A stretch of DNA of 64,000 nt, from NCBI RefSeq assembly GCF_947387555.1, contig NZ_CANDNZ010000014.1, forward strand, positions 1 to 64,000. Reading direction: 5' to 3'. A model generated the notes under the pieces. That model made no database searches. It had not been told where the DNA came from and saw nothing but the letters and a program-made list of their open reading frames with translations. Below are positions 50,533-59,490 of this stretch, in pieces. The position numbers were made by a program, and so were the translations under genes. This DNA is from Thalassomonas sp. RHCl1. GTDB lineage: Bacteria; Pseudomonadota; Gammaproteobacteria; Enterobacterales; Alteromonadaceae. How positions within the stretch are numbered: the first letter of the stretch is position 1; each line of letters begins with the position of its first letter.

Positions 50533-50562
50533 AGTTTAGTGAGTAAAGCAAACCTATGTCAA
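50533..50562 (-). promoter_or_regulatory. Putative dcw operon promoter
   Basis: A perfect -35 TTGACA (50557-50562) with an 18-bp spacer to a -10 TAAACT (50533-50538) on the minus strand, immediately upstream of the MraZ repeats. Confidence 0.6.
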
Positions 50563-50730
50563 GCAATGTTTGTGAAAATGATCCCGCTGAAGGTCAATAA
50601 AATTAAGGGGTTTAGCGAAGTTGATGAAATTGTGGGACTTTGTGGATCTCAGTCCCAAATTATGACGAATTAGGGCAAAATAGTGACAGCCTTGTCAGAT
50701 TTGATCGCTGATAAAGGGGCAAAAAAACAC

Positions 50731-50761
50731 AAAAAAGGGGATAAAAAAGCAGCTATCCCCC
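50731..50761 (-). terminator. Rho-independent terminator after fbpC
   Basis: On the minus strand GGGGATA and TATCCCC form the stem, followed by a T6 tract. It isolates the iron transporter operon from the dcw promoter. Confidence 0.8.
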
Positions 50762-50796
50762 ATTATCAGATTATTGCCGGATGAATTATCAAAGAA

Positions 50797-51861
50797 TTAG
50801 TGCCGATCTTTTGTAAACACCAGCAGGTTATGGGGCTTTATTTGCACCTTGAGATTCTGCCCTAACGCCAGTATCTGGGGTGAATATAAGCTTAACTGGT
50901 CAAAAGCCAGCGGCGCCGGGGCGCTGCTGCTGGCCAGATGGTAATGATAACCCTGTTCGGTGACACTGATATGATTGACGATCACATTGTGCCCTTCCGT
51001 CTCCCCTTCACAGATTTCCACATCCTGAGGTTTTATTAATAAGAACCTGCTTTCACCATTTTCCAGGGCACCTGAAACATCCGTCAGTCTGCCTATGGCT
51101 GTGGTGAGTTCATTGCCGGATAAAGCATACGGGATCCAGCTGCCTAACTGTAAGAAATCCGCCACCTGGTAGCAATTGGGTTGCAGGCAAACCTCAGCGG
51201 GTTTGCCAAGCTGTAATAATTTCCCTTCGTGCATGACCGCTACCTTATCGGCAAAGGTAAACACCTCATCCTTGTTATGGGTGACAAAAATGGCCGTCAT
51301 TTGCAGTTTTTTCAACAGCTGGCGAATTTCCAGCATCAGTTCATTACGCAACCTGGCATCGATATTGGAGAACGGCTCGTCCAGCAATAATAACTTAGGC
51401 CGTGGCGCCAATGCCCGGGCGATCGCTACCCTTTGCTGCTGGCCGCCGGATAACTGGTGCGGATAACGCCCGCTATGCTCTGCTAATTTCAACAAAGCCA
51501 GGAGTTCGTTGACCCTGAGGTTTTGCTCGCTTTTGCTTAATTTCGTAATACCGAAAGCAATATTCTCGGCCACCGTCAGATGCGGAAATAAGGCATAATC
51601 CTGGAAGATCATACCGATGTGCCTGTGCTCAGGGGCTATATCATGCCCAGGGCTGATCAGCATATCGCCGTCAATTTGGATTTCTCCCCCCGCCAAAGTG
51701 ACAAAACCTGCCAGGGTATTCAGCAAGGTGGTTTTACCGCAGCCGCTGGGACCCAATAACCCCAGGATTTCCCCACAAGCAAGCCGTAAACTGATGTCGG
51801 CTAAAATACTTTTATCGTCAAAGTTCACCGCCACTTGCTGTAAATTTAATATCTCACTCAC
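50797..51861 (-). CDS. fbpC: Ferric iron ABC transporter, ATP-binding protein
   Basis: 354 residues; ABC ATPase with Walker A GPSGCGKTT, signature LSGGQQQR, Walker B LLLLDEPFSN and a C-terminal TOBE-like regulatory domain. The length, domain plan and operon partners fit the FbpC type, which powers uptake of periplasm-bound Fe3+. 21 bp after fbpB. Confidence 0.93.
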   Translation of the reverse strand: MSEILNLQQVAVNFDDKSILADISLRLACGEILGLLGPSGCGKTTLLNTLAGFVTLAGGEIQIDGDMLISPGHDIAPEHRHIGMIFQDYALFPHLTVAENIAFGITKLSKSEQNLRVNELLALLKLAEHSGRYPHQLSGGQQQRVAIARALAPRPKLLLLDEPFSNIDARLRNELMLEIRQLLKKLQMTAIFVTHNKDEVFTFADKVAVMHEGKLLQLGKPAEVCLQPNCYQVADFLQLGSWIPYALSGNELTTAIGRLTDVSGALENGESRFLLIKPQDVEICEGETEGHNVIVNHISVTEQGYHYHLASSSAPAPLAFDQLSLYSPQILALGQNLKVQIKPHNLLVFTKDRH

Positions 51862-51882
51862 GTGATATCCCCTTAGTGCACA

Positions 51883-53508
51883 TCAGTGCGAATTAGTGCG
51901 GTTCAGCCAGATAATCGGCAACAAACCAAATAACACGATTAATATTGCCCCTAAGGCGCCCTGCTCTAACATTTCATCCGAGATCAGCTGGTATACCTGG
52001 GTGCTCAGGGTTTCAAAATTAAAGGGTCTGAGCAGCAATACCGCGGGTAATTCCTTCATGGCTTCAACAAACACCAACAGCCAGGCCACCAAGAGCGAAG
52101 GTTTCAATAAAGGTAAATGCACCTTAAGCAGCATCTTTTTCAGCCCGACCCCCAGGCTGGCCGGCGCCAGATCCAGGGAATGGGGGATCTGCCCGATACC
52201 GCTGGCAATAGTGCCGTTGGCAATGGCGGCAAAGCGGACAATAAAGGCAAACACGATGACAAAAATAGAGCCGGAAAGCACCAGTCCCGGGCTTTGCCAG
52301 CCCAGCATTTCCGCCAGATCGTTAATCCAGTGATCCAGCGGGCCGAAAGTCGCCAGCATCGCCATAGCGATCACGGTACCGGGAATGGCATAGCCAAAAC
52401 CGGAAATCACTTGCGGCACATGGGCAAACCTATCCCGGTGCAGGCGACGATATAAGCCAAATAACAAGGCCAGCAGTACCGTCAGGGTCGCGGCATACAC
52501 CGCCACTTCCAAACTGTTTTTGCCGGTGTTCATTAATTGCGACAATTGCTCGGCATCACTGTATTCAAACGCCATCTGCAGCAATAACCCCAAGGGCAAG
52601 ACAAACCCCGCCAGCACCAGGAACCAGCAAAAAATTCCGGCACCGGCTTGCTGCCAGGGAGTTAATACTATCACTTCGGTTTGTTTATTGGGACGGTTGC
52701 TCTGATGGCGCTGACCGGCGCGGCTCTTTTGCTCCGCCACCACAGTAAAGAGGATAAACAGCATCAACACACTGGCCAGGGCATTGGCGGAGGTTAAGTC
52801 CCCGTAACCAAGCCAGGTATCATAAATGGCCGTGGTCAGGGTATTGACGGCAAAATACTGCACCGTGGCAAAGTCCGCCAGGGTTTCCATCAAGACTAAA
52901 CTGGCAGCCACGGCAACCGCAGGCCGCGCCAGCGGCAGGGCTATTTTGAAAAAGCTCTGCCGGGTAGAAAGTCCCAACAGGCGGCCGGCGCGCAATAAAT
53001 TTTGATCTTGCTGTTCAAACGCGGTGCGTGCCAGCATATAAACATAAGGAAACAATACCAGGGAAAGGATCACCGCCGCACCGGGTAAGGTACGCAGATC
53101 AAAAAACCAATAGTCCGCCGGGCTGCTCCAGCCAAAGCTTGCCCTTAAAAAGCGCTGCACCGGTCCGGCATAATCAAATAAGTCGGTATAAAGATAAGCC
53201 ACCAGGTAGGCGGGCATTGCCAGAGGTAATAACAGCAGCCAGCGCAGGTATTTTTTCCCCAGAACATTGGTCTGGGCGATAAAAATCGCCGCCGGTACGC
53301 CAAAGCACAGGGACAGCACTACCACCAGGGCACCGAGCAGCAAGGTATTGATAATATAGTCAGGTAATACCGTTTGCCACAGATGGACAAACAGATCGGC
53401 CGGCGCGCCTATGCCCGCCAGCAACATCACCAGCACCGGCGCCAGAAGCGCCAGTGCCGACAACCAGGTTGTGGTTAACCAGGGTTTACTGTTATTGCCC
53501 GAAATCAC
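51883..53508 (-). CDS. fbpB: Ferric iron ABC transporter, fused permease
   Basis: 541 residues with about twelve membrane helices in two homologous halves; each half carries the EAA-type cytoplasmic loop (RAGRLLGLSTRQSFFKIALPLARPAV in the first, LDLAPASLGVGLKKMLLKVHLPLLKP in the second, both read in part). FbpB permeases are such internal duplications. Overlaps fbpA by 4 bp. Confidence 0.93.
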   Translation of the reverse strand: MISGNNSKPWLTTTWLSALALLAPVLVMLLAGIGAPADLFVHLWQTVLPDYIINTLLLGALVVVLSLCFGVPAAIFIAQTNVLGKKYLRWLLLLPLAMPAYLVAYLYTDLFDYAGPVQRFLRASFGWSSPADYWFFDLRTLPGAAVILSLVLFPYVYMLARTAFEQQDQNLLRAGRLLGLSTRQSFFKIALPLARPAVAVAASLVLMETLADFATVQYFAVNTLTTAIYDTWLGYGDLTSANALASVLMLFILFTVVAEQKSRAGQRHQSNRPNKQTEVIVLTPWQQAGAGIFCWFLVLAGFVLPLGLLLQMAFEYSDAEQLSQLMNTGKNSLEVAVYAATLTVLLALLFGLYRRLHRDRFAHVPQVISGFGYAIPGTVIAMAMLATFGPLDHWINDLAEMLGWQSPGLVLSGSIFVIVFAFIVRFAAIANGTIASGIGQIPHSLDLAPASLGVGLKKMLLKVHLPLLKPSLLVAWLLVFVEAMKELPAVLLLRPFNFETLSTQVYQLISDEMLEQGALGAILIVLFGLLPIIWLNRTNSH

Positions 53509-54515
53509 AAATCAAACTGGACTTTATCCAATAACACCAAAGCGGTTTTACGGTTGGCGGCTATGGTTTCCAGCGGCAGATGATCTGCTTTAAAGTCACC
53601 CCAGGAGGCAACCAGCTTGGAAACTTTGACGCCAACGCGTACCGGATATTCCATATTGGTTTCGGCATACATGGCCTGGGCTTGCTTGGAGGCCAAAAAT
53701 TCCATCAATGCCTTGGCATTTTTAGTGTGAGGCGCATATTTAGCCATAGCAACACCCGAGATATTGACATGGGCGCCGCGGGTTTTCTGGTTGGGGAAAT
53801 TGATATTAACGGCATCGGCCCAGACTTTTTGCTTGTCGTCTTTCAGCATCTTGCCAAAGTAATAGCTGTTACCTAAAGAAAGATCGCATAAACCCTGGTG
53901 GATGGCCTGCACCTGGGCACGGTCGCTGCCCTGGGGTTTACGTGCCAGGTTAGATTTGACCCCTTCAAGCCAGGTTAAGGTTTCGGCTTCGCCATGCTCG
54001 GCCACCATGGCGGCGACTAAGGCAACATTGTAAGGATGTTTACCGCTGCGGGTACAAATCCGCCCTTTCCATTTAGGATCCGCCAGTTCTTCATAGGTAA
54101 AGTCAGTATCACCTAAACGTTTGGCACTATAAATGTTTCTCACCCGGGTGGTTAACCCGTACCAGGTATTATCGGATGCACGGTAGCGGGCAGGAATCGC
54201 ATCAACCAGGGCTTTTGACTCAACCGGCTGCAGCAGTTGTTTGTCCTGCAGTTCAATCAAGCGGCTGATATCTGTGGTCAGCAGTACATCCGCCGGGCTG
54301 TGTTTGCCTTCACGGGACAGGCGTTCCGCCATGCCTTTTTTGGCAAACACGACATTCACTTTAACCCCGGTTTGCTCGGTAAATTTATCAAACAGGGGTT
54401 TCACTAAAAATGGCTGGCGGTAAGAGTAAACATTGACTTCGTCGGCAGCACCGGCAAAAAACGGCATTGCCACCGCCACTAATAAACTTATTTTTTTTAA
54501 GGTGTTTGTGAACAT
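53505..54515 (-). CDS. fbpA: Periplasmic ferric iron-binding protein
   Basis: 336 residues: Sec signal peptide ending near AGA at residue 23, then a solute-binding fold starting VNVYSYRQP. The tandem tyrosines GNSYYFGKM are the iron-ligand signature of the FbpA/FutA family. First gene of the operon, behind a promoter with an adjoining Fur box, so iron-repressed expression is expected. Confidence 0.94.
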   Translation of the reverse strand: MFTNTLKKISLLVAVAMPFFAGAADEVNVYSYRQPFLVKPLFDKFTEQTGVKVNVVFAKKGMAERLSREGKHSPADVLLTTDISRLIELQDKQLLQPVESKALVDAIPARYRASDNTWYGLTTRVRNIYSAKRLGDTDFTYEELADPKWKGRICTRSGKHPYNVALVAAMVAEHGEAETLTWLEGVKSNLARKPQGSDRAQVQAIHQGLCDLSLGNSYYFGKMLKDDKQKVWADAVNINFPNQKTRGAHVNISGVAMAKYAPHTKNAKALMEFLASKQAQAMYAETNMEYPVRVGVKVSKLVASWGDFKADHLPLETIAANRKTALVLLDKVQFDL

Positions 54516-54576
54516 AAGGAACCTGTATAAAAAAGTTAAAAATCGTGTACATAAAACGATTTTAATAATAGTCGCC

Positions 54577-54605
54577 AGCCTAATGAAGTACCACTAAGCT
54601 GTCAA
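54577..54605 (-). promoter_or_regulatory. Putative fbpA promoter
   Basis: Minus-strand -35 TTGACA (54600-54605), 17-bp spacer, -10 TAGGCT (54577-54582). The Fur box lies 6 bp upstream of the -35. Confidence 0.55.
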
Positions 54606-54611
54606 GGTTTT

Positions 54612-54626
54612 TGAGAACCATTCTCA
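54612..54626. promoter_or_regulatory. Fur box upstream of fbpA
   Basis: TGAGAAT-G-GTTCTCA on the minus strand is a 7-1-7 inverted repeat with one mismatch, of the TGAGAAT half-site type. Its place next to the -35 of an iron transporter supports the call. Confidence 0.75.
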
Positions 54627-54649
54627 TTTAAGTGAAACTTTCACTCACT

Positions 54650-55168
54650 TTACTGATCTGTATCATCATTTTGCCCGATGGCATCCAGCTGGCTGTGAAT
54701 AAAGCTGCTTGCCTCTTCAGACAGACAGCGGCTGGAAATATAACTCCGGCCGCCTTTATGTACCACCAATAACCCCTGCTCGGTAGGGGTCACCTGATTA
54801 ATATCCCCCCAGCTGATCAGGGCATCGACATAAACCGATTTAGATCTTATACCTTGCCCGCCTATGGTTAGCGTAACCTGACTATTGGCACTGCGGCTGA
54901 GCATCTGCCGCGCCAGCCACCAGGGCTTTTGATATTTCACACTGAGCGCTTCAACCACACCAAGGCCAATCAGAAACCAGGCAGCATATTGGTCTATCTC
55001 GGTAAAAAGTGATAATCCCAATCCCATCAGCACCAGCAAAATCGCTTTACTGTATGCCCGCAGCGAATAATCAGGCACAACGGATTCCTGATAACACTCG
55101 CTAAAGTGGCTTTTATCTAATTTAAAGGTGGTGGAATAAGAAAAAGAATCGGTCATAACTATATTCAT
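54650..55168 (-). CDS. YcxB-like membrane protein
   Basis: 172 residues: N-terminal soluble part, two transmembrane helices at about 43-60 and 64-78, then a YcxB-like C-terminal domain (ISWGDINQVTPTEQGLLVV). Members are uncharacterised. An in-frame Met5 is an alternative start. It lies alone between fbpA and the PEP-CTERM gene, all on the minus strand. Confidence 0.75.
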   Translation of the reverse strand: MNIVMTDSFSYSTTFKLDKSHFSECYQESVVPDYSLRAYSKAILLVLMGLGLSLFTEIDQYAAWFLIGLGVVEALSVKYQKPWWLARQMLSRSANSQVTLTIGGQGIRSKSVYVDALISWGDINQVTPTEQGLLVVHKGGRSYISSRCLSEEASSFIHSQLDAIGQNDDTDQ

Positions 55169-55339
55169 TTATAAACAGTGGCGCTAGTGTAGCGGATATT
55201 GCCGACAAGGCAATCTTTCAAAAGAGGTTAATGACCAAACCCCCTAAGTTTTTATCAAGCCAGTTGTCAGGCAGACAAATGTAATGCTTGCCTGTTCGCT
55301 AAATATCAAAAACTATTGATGCATTACAATAACGAGAGT

Positions 55340-55376
55340 TACAAAAAACCGAAAGCATCAAATGATGCTTTCGGTC
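55340..55376 (-). terminator. Rho-independent terminator after the PEP-CTERM gene
   Basis: The perfect 12-bp stem CCGAAAGCATCA / TGATGCTTTCGG with a two-base centre is followed on the minus strand by TTTTTTGT. Confidence 0.85.
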
Positions 55377-55384
55377 AACTCTGC

Positions 55385-56116
55385 CTATGATTTAATAAAT
55401 CTACGTCCCCCTAACCCCAGCATAGCCAGAGCGAAAATAGCCAGAGTAGAAGGTTCAGGGACTGATGGCGATTGCACACTAGCAACACTAAAGGTTTCCA
55501 AGGCATTCACGGTGAAACTAACTCTTTCTGTGCTACCTGTAACAATATTGCCTTTAGAATTCGGCAACTTTCCGTTATAAGTACCAACATCATTGCTGTA
55601 GCCGCTACCGCCTAAAGTAAAACTGCCTCCGAAGATATCATGACCACCACCAAAGGTTGCAAAGTAATCCTGGTAACCCAAGATAATATTGGCACCTTCA
55701 TTATCAAAATGGTTAGCACTGGTATCATGCATAACCGCAGAAGAAAGATTAAAAATAAAACTATCTACTGTACCGTCCCTGTCATGGGAGTAACTGCCGC
55801 TTTTATTCCAGTCAAGATCGGTATAACCACCGATAAGGTAATCTACATTATTATAGGTAACGTTATATATTGAGACCGTAGGGCCCTGGCCATCAACAGC
55901 ATTATGCCAGCTGCTAGCGGTCGCGCCGGCTTCTCCATACCAGATACTGTTCCAATCCAACTCCCCTTGCCCCATCCAGCTCTCTAACAGGCTAGCCCCG
56001 GATTGATCCAATAAATGACTGCCTGAATCAACCAAGCCGGCATTGGCAATATTTGCCAAACTACTAACCATCAATGCCATACCGGCCACAACCGGGGTTA
56101 AAAATTTCAATTTCAT
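55385..56116 (-). CDS. TLDc-domain protein with PEP-CTERM sorting signal
   Basis: 243 residues. Signal peptide ending near NANA/G at about residue 26. The middle matches the TLDc domain: VDGQGPTVSIY, LIGGYTDLDW, SFIFNLSS and FGGGHDIFGG...GYSN in order. The tail is a classic PEP-CTERM signal: VPEPSTLAIFALAMLGLG (Pro220-Glu-Pro), then RRFIKS. It should be exported, cut by an exosortase (EpsH/XrtA type, not in this window) and displayed or released at the surface, commonly with an exopolysaccharide system. Sigma-54-type promoter upstream, terminator downstream. Confidence 0.85.
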   Translation of the reverse strand: MKLKFLTPVVAGMALMVSSLANIANAGLVDSGSHLLDQSGASLLESWMGQGELDWNSIWYGEAGATASSWHNAVDGQGPTVSIYNVTYNNVDYLIGGYTDLDWNKSGSYSHDRDGTVDSFIFNLSSAVMHDTSANHFDNEGANIILGYQDYFATFGGGHDIFGGSFTLGGSGYSNDVGTYNGKLPNSKGNIVTGSTERVSFTVNALETFSVASVQSPSVPEPSTLAIFALAMLGLGGRRFIKS

Positions 56117-56196
56117 ATAATATTCCTTTCAATCTATTCTCACTCGAGATAAAACAAGATGTAATACAAGGCGTTTTTATACGCTGTTTTACCTAA

Positions 56197-56212
56197 AGCA
56201 AAAGTCACACCA
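56197..56212 (-). promoter_or_regulatory. Sigma-54-type promoter of the PEP-CTERM gene
   Basis: The minus strand reads TGGTGTG-ACTT-TTGCT, with the invariant GG and GC ten bases apart; consensus is TGGCACG-N4-TTGCA/T. Start would be near 56185, giving a leader of about 70 bases. PEP-CTERM genes are known to be driven by RpoN with the PrsK/PrsR system in several bacteria. Confidence 0.55.
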
Positions 56213-56400
56213 CTTCACTATAAGTCAGGGTGTTAAGCACAGGGCTACAGCGTCAATAACAGGAAGAGTGCTAAGCTGGAGTGATTAAAAATAAATTAAC
56301 GAAATAAGAAATCAGCAAGTAAATGAGTCAAGGTGCTTGAGAAAACACCTCAGTAAATCTGAACTAAGTCGACAGCAATAGAATAAACGTCATAAAAATG

Positions 56401-56871
56401 TCATTCGCCCTGCTTATTATCTGGCGTCAGTTTTTGTTCCTGACTGGAGATTATTTTATCTAAATAACGGTCGATAGAAGCTTTCGCCGTTGCCGTTAAT
56501 CCGCCCTTGTCATGCTGTTCTTTAAGCAAAGTTTCCACCTGGGAAAATAAATCATCCAGATTTCGTCCTTGTTCAGGTATTTGCTTTAAACCGGGATCTT
56601 TGTCTTCTTCTGCCGACTCCCCTGCTGCGGCTTTACTTTGCCAATCGGCAGCACCAAACAAGTTTAGCCAGTGATCGGTTTTTCTCCCCAGCCTCATCAC
56701 CTTGTAGAAATAACTTTGTGGATATTGATGCCCTCTTATCACATCAATCACGGCGCTGACGATAGACACAGGGCTAAGTAAGAGATCCCGTATGGCATCA
56801 AATGCCAGTTTCACCTGAAAAATGCCTATATCTCGTAATAACTGCCAACGACTTAACCTAGGCTCTGTCAT
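56401..56871 (-). CDS. Conserved hypothetical protein
   Basis: 156 residues, family not recognised. The first half has amphipathic or weakly hydrophobic helices (RDLLLSPVSIVSAVIDVIRG), the second is charged and low in complexity with a Glu/Lys-rich linker. No signal peptide. It follows SCO1 by about 77 bp on the same strand and may be the tail of the oxidase operon. Confidence 0.65.
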   Translation of the reverse strand: MTEPRLSRWQLLRDIGIFQVKLAFDAIRDLLLSPVSIVSAVIDVIRGHQYPQSYFYKVMRLGRKTDHWLNLFGAADWQSKAAAGESAEEDKDPGLKQIPEQGRNLDDLFSQVETLLKEQHDKGGLTATAKASIDRYLDKIISSQEQKLTPDNKQGE

Positions 56872-56948
56872 CTTAAAACCCCAACAAAAATAAAGCGCTA
56901 GAATAGCATGAAGTGACGGTTTTTGATGAGCCGCTTTGTAAAAGAATA

Positions 56949-57710
56949 TTAGCCGAGGTTTTCGCGGATCCAGAGATAGTCCCGATACAGGACATCAATA
57001 TCAAATGCCAGATTGCCGAAAGGATCCTTGAGCGGCTGAAATACCGCCTGTAATTGCCCGTCAGGATTAATCAGATATAAAGCGCCGCCATGACTGACCT
57101 GATAATCGCCGTTGTCGCTGTTATTATTCACCTGTGCCTTAATACCTAAGTCCTGTTCAAAAGCCCTTGCCTTATCTTTTTCTTCTGCCCTTATCCCCGT
57201 TAAGTTTTCACTGAAATAGGCAACATATAACGCCAGTTTCTCCGCACTGTCCCGGGCAGGATCTATGGTATAAAACAAAAAATGCAAATCCGGGCGCTTA
57301 TTGCCTGATTTGAGTTTATTTTCCAGCTGGGTTAACAGCAGCAAGGTATTGGGACAAATATCCGGGCAGGAGGTATAACCATAGGAAATCAAATGCCACC
57401 TTCCCTTTAATGCCTGGTTGTTAAAGACCCGGTTATGGTGATCCCTTAATTGAAAAGAGGCAAGGTTAAGACCAGAAGTTAACTTAGTGCCTCTGCTGAG
57501 CCGGGCCTTACTCAACGGCGAACTTGCCAGCTTGTCATCAAGCGGCCGGGTATAATTTAGCAAGGAGTGGCTAAGAGAAGAGATACTCTCAGGCAGATAA
57601 AACAACAACCAGATCAGGGCAAATAAAAAGCCGCACACTATCGCCAAACTCATGTTCAGTTTAGTCCTGACACTCCAGTTAATGCTTGGTTTTGAGCGCT
57701 GCACCACCAT
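56949..57710 (-). CDS. SCO1/SenC copper chaperone for cytochrome oxidase
   Basis: Membrane-anchored thioredoxin-fold protein that delivers copper to the CuA site of subunit II. I choose the ATG at 57710 (MVVQRSKPS, 253 residues), preceded by AAGGGC and 4 bp after the stop of the upstream gene; the frame stays open to 57767. One membrane helix at about 20-38. Copper ligands: the CxxxC of TSCPDICPN and the His of VSHGGALY. Confidence 0.92.
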   Translation of the reverse strand: MVVQRSKPSINWSVRTKLNMSLAIVCGFLFALIWLLFYLPESISSLSHSLLNYTRPLDDKLASSPLSKARLSRGTKLTSGLNLASFQLRDHHNRVFNNQALKGRWHLISYGYTSCPDICPNTLLLLTQLENKLKSGNKRPDLHFLFYTIDPARDSAEKLALYVAYFSENLTGIRAEEKDKARAFEQDLGIKAQVNNNSDNGDYQVSHGGALYLINPDGQLQAVFQPLKDPFGNLAFDIDVLYRDYLWIRENLG

Positions 57711-57714
57711 GCCC

Positions 57715-58059
57715 TTAAGAAGAAGTAAACGACAACAAGCGATTGATAAAAGTGTAATCCCCTTCAATGGCCATCAGCACAATCAACACCAAAATTGCCA
57801 AAGGCGGCAAAAACAGCACCAGCTTTAACGCGATCCGCTCCCAGGCAACGTGCATGAAAACAGCCAGGATAAAACCCGCTTTTAAAAACATAAAGATTAA
57901 AATTAACGACCACCTGAGCATCCCCTGCAGCTGAAAATAGTCCACCATATACGACAGGGTGCTGAGCACAAAAAGTAATACCCAGACTTTCAGGTACAGA
58001 CTGATAGGATGTTGTTTAACCCCTGCTTGCGCCTGTGCTTGTACATTCGACTGATTCAT
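57715..58059 (-). CDS. Cytochrome c oxidase subunit IV-like small membrane protein
   Basis: 114 residues with three membrane helices (about 24-42, 50-70 and 80-98), including FLKAGFILAVFMHVAWE, which is typical of prokaryotic COX4-type subunits (CtaF/CyoD group). Eight bp after the subunit III gene and 4 bp before SCO1. Confidence 0.82.
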   Translation of the reverse strand: MNQSNVQAQAQAGVKQHPISLYLKVWVLLFVLSTLSYMVDYFQLQGMLRWSLILIFMFLKAGFILAVFMHVAWERIALKLVLFLPPLAILVLIVLMAIEGDYTFINRLLSFTSS

Positions 58060-58067
58060 ACTTTACC

Positions 58068-58769
58068 TCACCATAAATAGAAAAAGGCAAAAATAAATAC
58101 CCATACCAGATCAACAAAATGCCAGTACAAACCGGTAATTTCGACAATATGGTAGCCTTTTTTTTCATAATCTCCGCGGGCCACCTTTCTGGCGATCACC
58201 GCCAGGTAAATCACCCCGGCACTGACATGCATACCGTGAAAACCGGTGATCATAAAAAACGCCGCGCCAAACTGCGCTGCCCCCATGGGGTTACCCCAGG
58301 GCCTGATGCCTTCATCAACAATAAGCTTAGTCCATTCAAACGCCTGCATACCGACAAACAAGGCCCCCAATAAGGCGGTGGCCGCCATAAAATAAACGGT
58401 TTTCTTTTTATCGCCCCGGTAGGCATAATTTACCGCCATCGCCATGGTGCCGCTGCTGGTGATCAATACAAAGGTCATAATGGCGATCAACACCAAAGGA
58501 ATATGATGTCCGGCTATGGTCAGGGCAAATACTTCGCTGGAGTTGGGCCAGCTGTCCATAGCGGACATGCGCACATTCATATAGGCAGTGAGGAAAATGC
58601 TGAAGATGAAAGTATCGCTGAGCAGAAAGATCCACATCATCAATTTGCCCCAGGGCATATCGAAGGTTTGTTTATCCGCCGACCAGTCCCGGACAACTCC
58701 CTGCCAGTTATCCTGGTTTTTCTCTTGTGTATTTGTGTTTTCTGTTGGCGGTATATTCTCTTTCATCAT
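58068..58769 (-). CDS. ctaE: Cytochrome c oxidase subunit III
   Basis: 233 residues from the ATG at 58769, which has GGAG upstream and lies 10 bp after the preceding gene; the frame stays open to 58802. About five membrane helices after a polar N-terminus; FSIFLTAYMNVRM, AFEWTKL, GFHGMHVSAG and the final GLYWHFVDLVWVFIFAFFYL are subunit III signatures. Confidence 0.92.
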   Translation of the reverse strand: MMKENIPPTENTNTQEKNQDNWQGVVRDWSADKQTFDMPWGKLMMWIFLLSDTFIFSIFLTAYMNVRMSAMDSWPNSSEVFALTIAGHHIPLVLIAIMTFVLITSSGTMAMAVNYAYRGDKKKTVYFMAATALLGALFVGMQAFEWTKLIVDEGIRPWGNPMGAAQFGAAFFMITGFHGMHVSAGVIYLAVIARKVARGDYEKKGYHIVEITGLYWHFVDLVWVFIFAFFYLW

Positions 58770-58779
58770 TCTCCAGCTC

Positions 58780-59490
58780 CTAGAAGCCACAAAAAGCAGC
58801 AATCGTGTTATAGGTATCCGGGCTCGCCGTTAACAGGGCAAACAGAAACAGCCATAATAAAAACAGATAATGCCAGTAAAAAGCACACAGCCCCAGGCTG
58901 CGCCTGAGCAGTGCCAGCTCGCTTTTGCGGTAAAAATGCACCAGTACCCGTACCAAGGCCAGCAAGCCGCCGAATAAATGAATACCGTGCACCGCCGTTA
59001 ACACATAAAAGTAGCTGTTGGCGGGATTGCTATAAATTAAAAAACCCTGCCGGCTTAGCTGCTGCCACACCAGGTATTGGCCAAACACAAAGGCGATAGA
59101 AAAGATCACCGCCAGCACCAGGTAGATAAGCAACACATTGACTTCCCGGGCTTCCCCTCCAGAATTTAGCGCCTTATTGACGTCTTTGGCAGATAGCTGT
59201 AAAAAAATACTCGCCAGCAGTAAAAAACCGGTGTTAAGCCATAACTGCAGCGAATTGGTCAGGGGTAACCAGGGCTCCCCTGCCAGCGCCTGAAAATCAG
59301 GATATTGGGAGCGGGATAAATAGGTAATGGTAAAAAGAAAAAACAATACCGACACCACAGCAATAAAAAACTTCAGGGCGGTTTTTGCCGGAAACCCCGA
59401 TGGCGCATAAGCCGGTACGCCATTAACGGCCAGGCTTGACTCATCTGCCGCTAACCAGGGCTTTTCGGCTAATTTACTGAAAATACTCAT
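58780..59490 (-). CDS. Second subunit III-like protein of the oxidase
   Basis: 236 residues, about six membrane helices. The C-terminal half (FYVLTAVHGIHLFGG...FYWHYLFLLWLFLFALL) is clearly subunit III-like, while the N-terminal half is diverged. It overlaps ctaD by 4 bp and precedes the canonical subunit III gene, so two subunit III paralogues sit in tandem. Whether both enter one enzyme is unknown. Confidence 0.85.
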   Translation of the reverse strand: MSIFSKLAEKPWLAADESSLAVNGVPAYAPSGFPAKTALKFFIAVVSVLFFLFTITYLSRSQYPDFQALAGEPWLPLTNSLQLWLNTGFLLLASIFLQLSAKDVNKALNSGGEAREVNVLLIYLVLAVIFSIAFVFGQYLVWQQLSRQGFLIYSNPANSYFYVLTAVHGIHLFGGLLALVRVLVHFYRKSELALLRRSLGLCAFYWHYLFLLWLFLFALLTASPDTYNTIAAFCGF

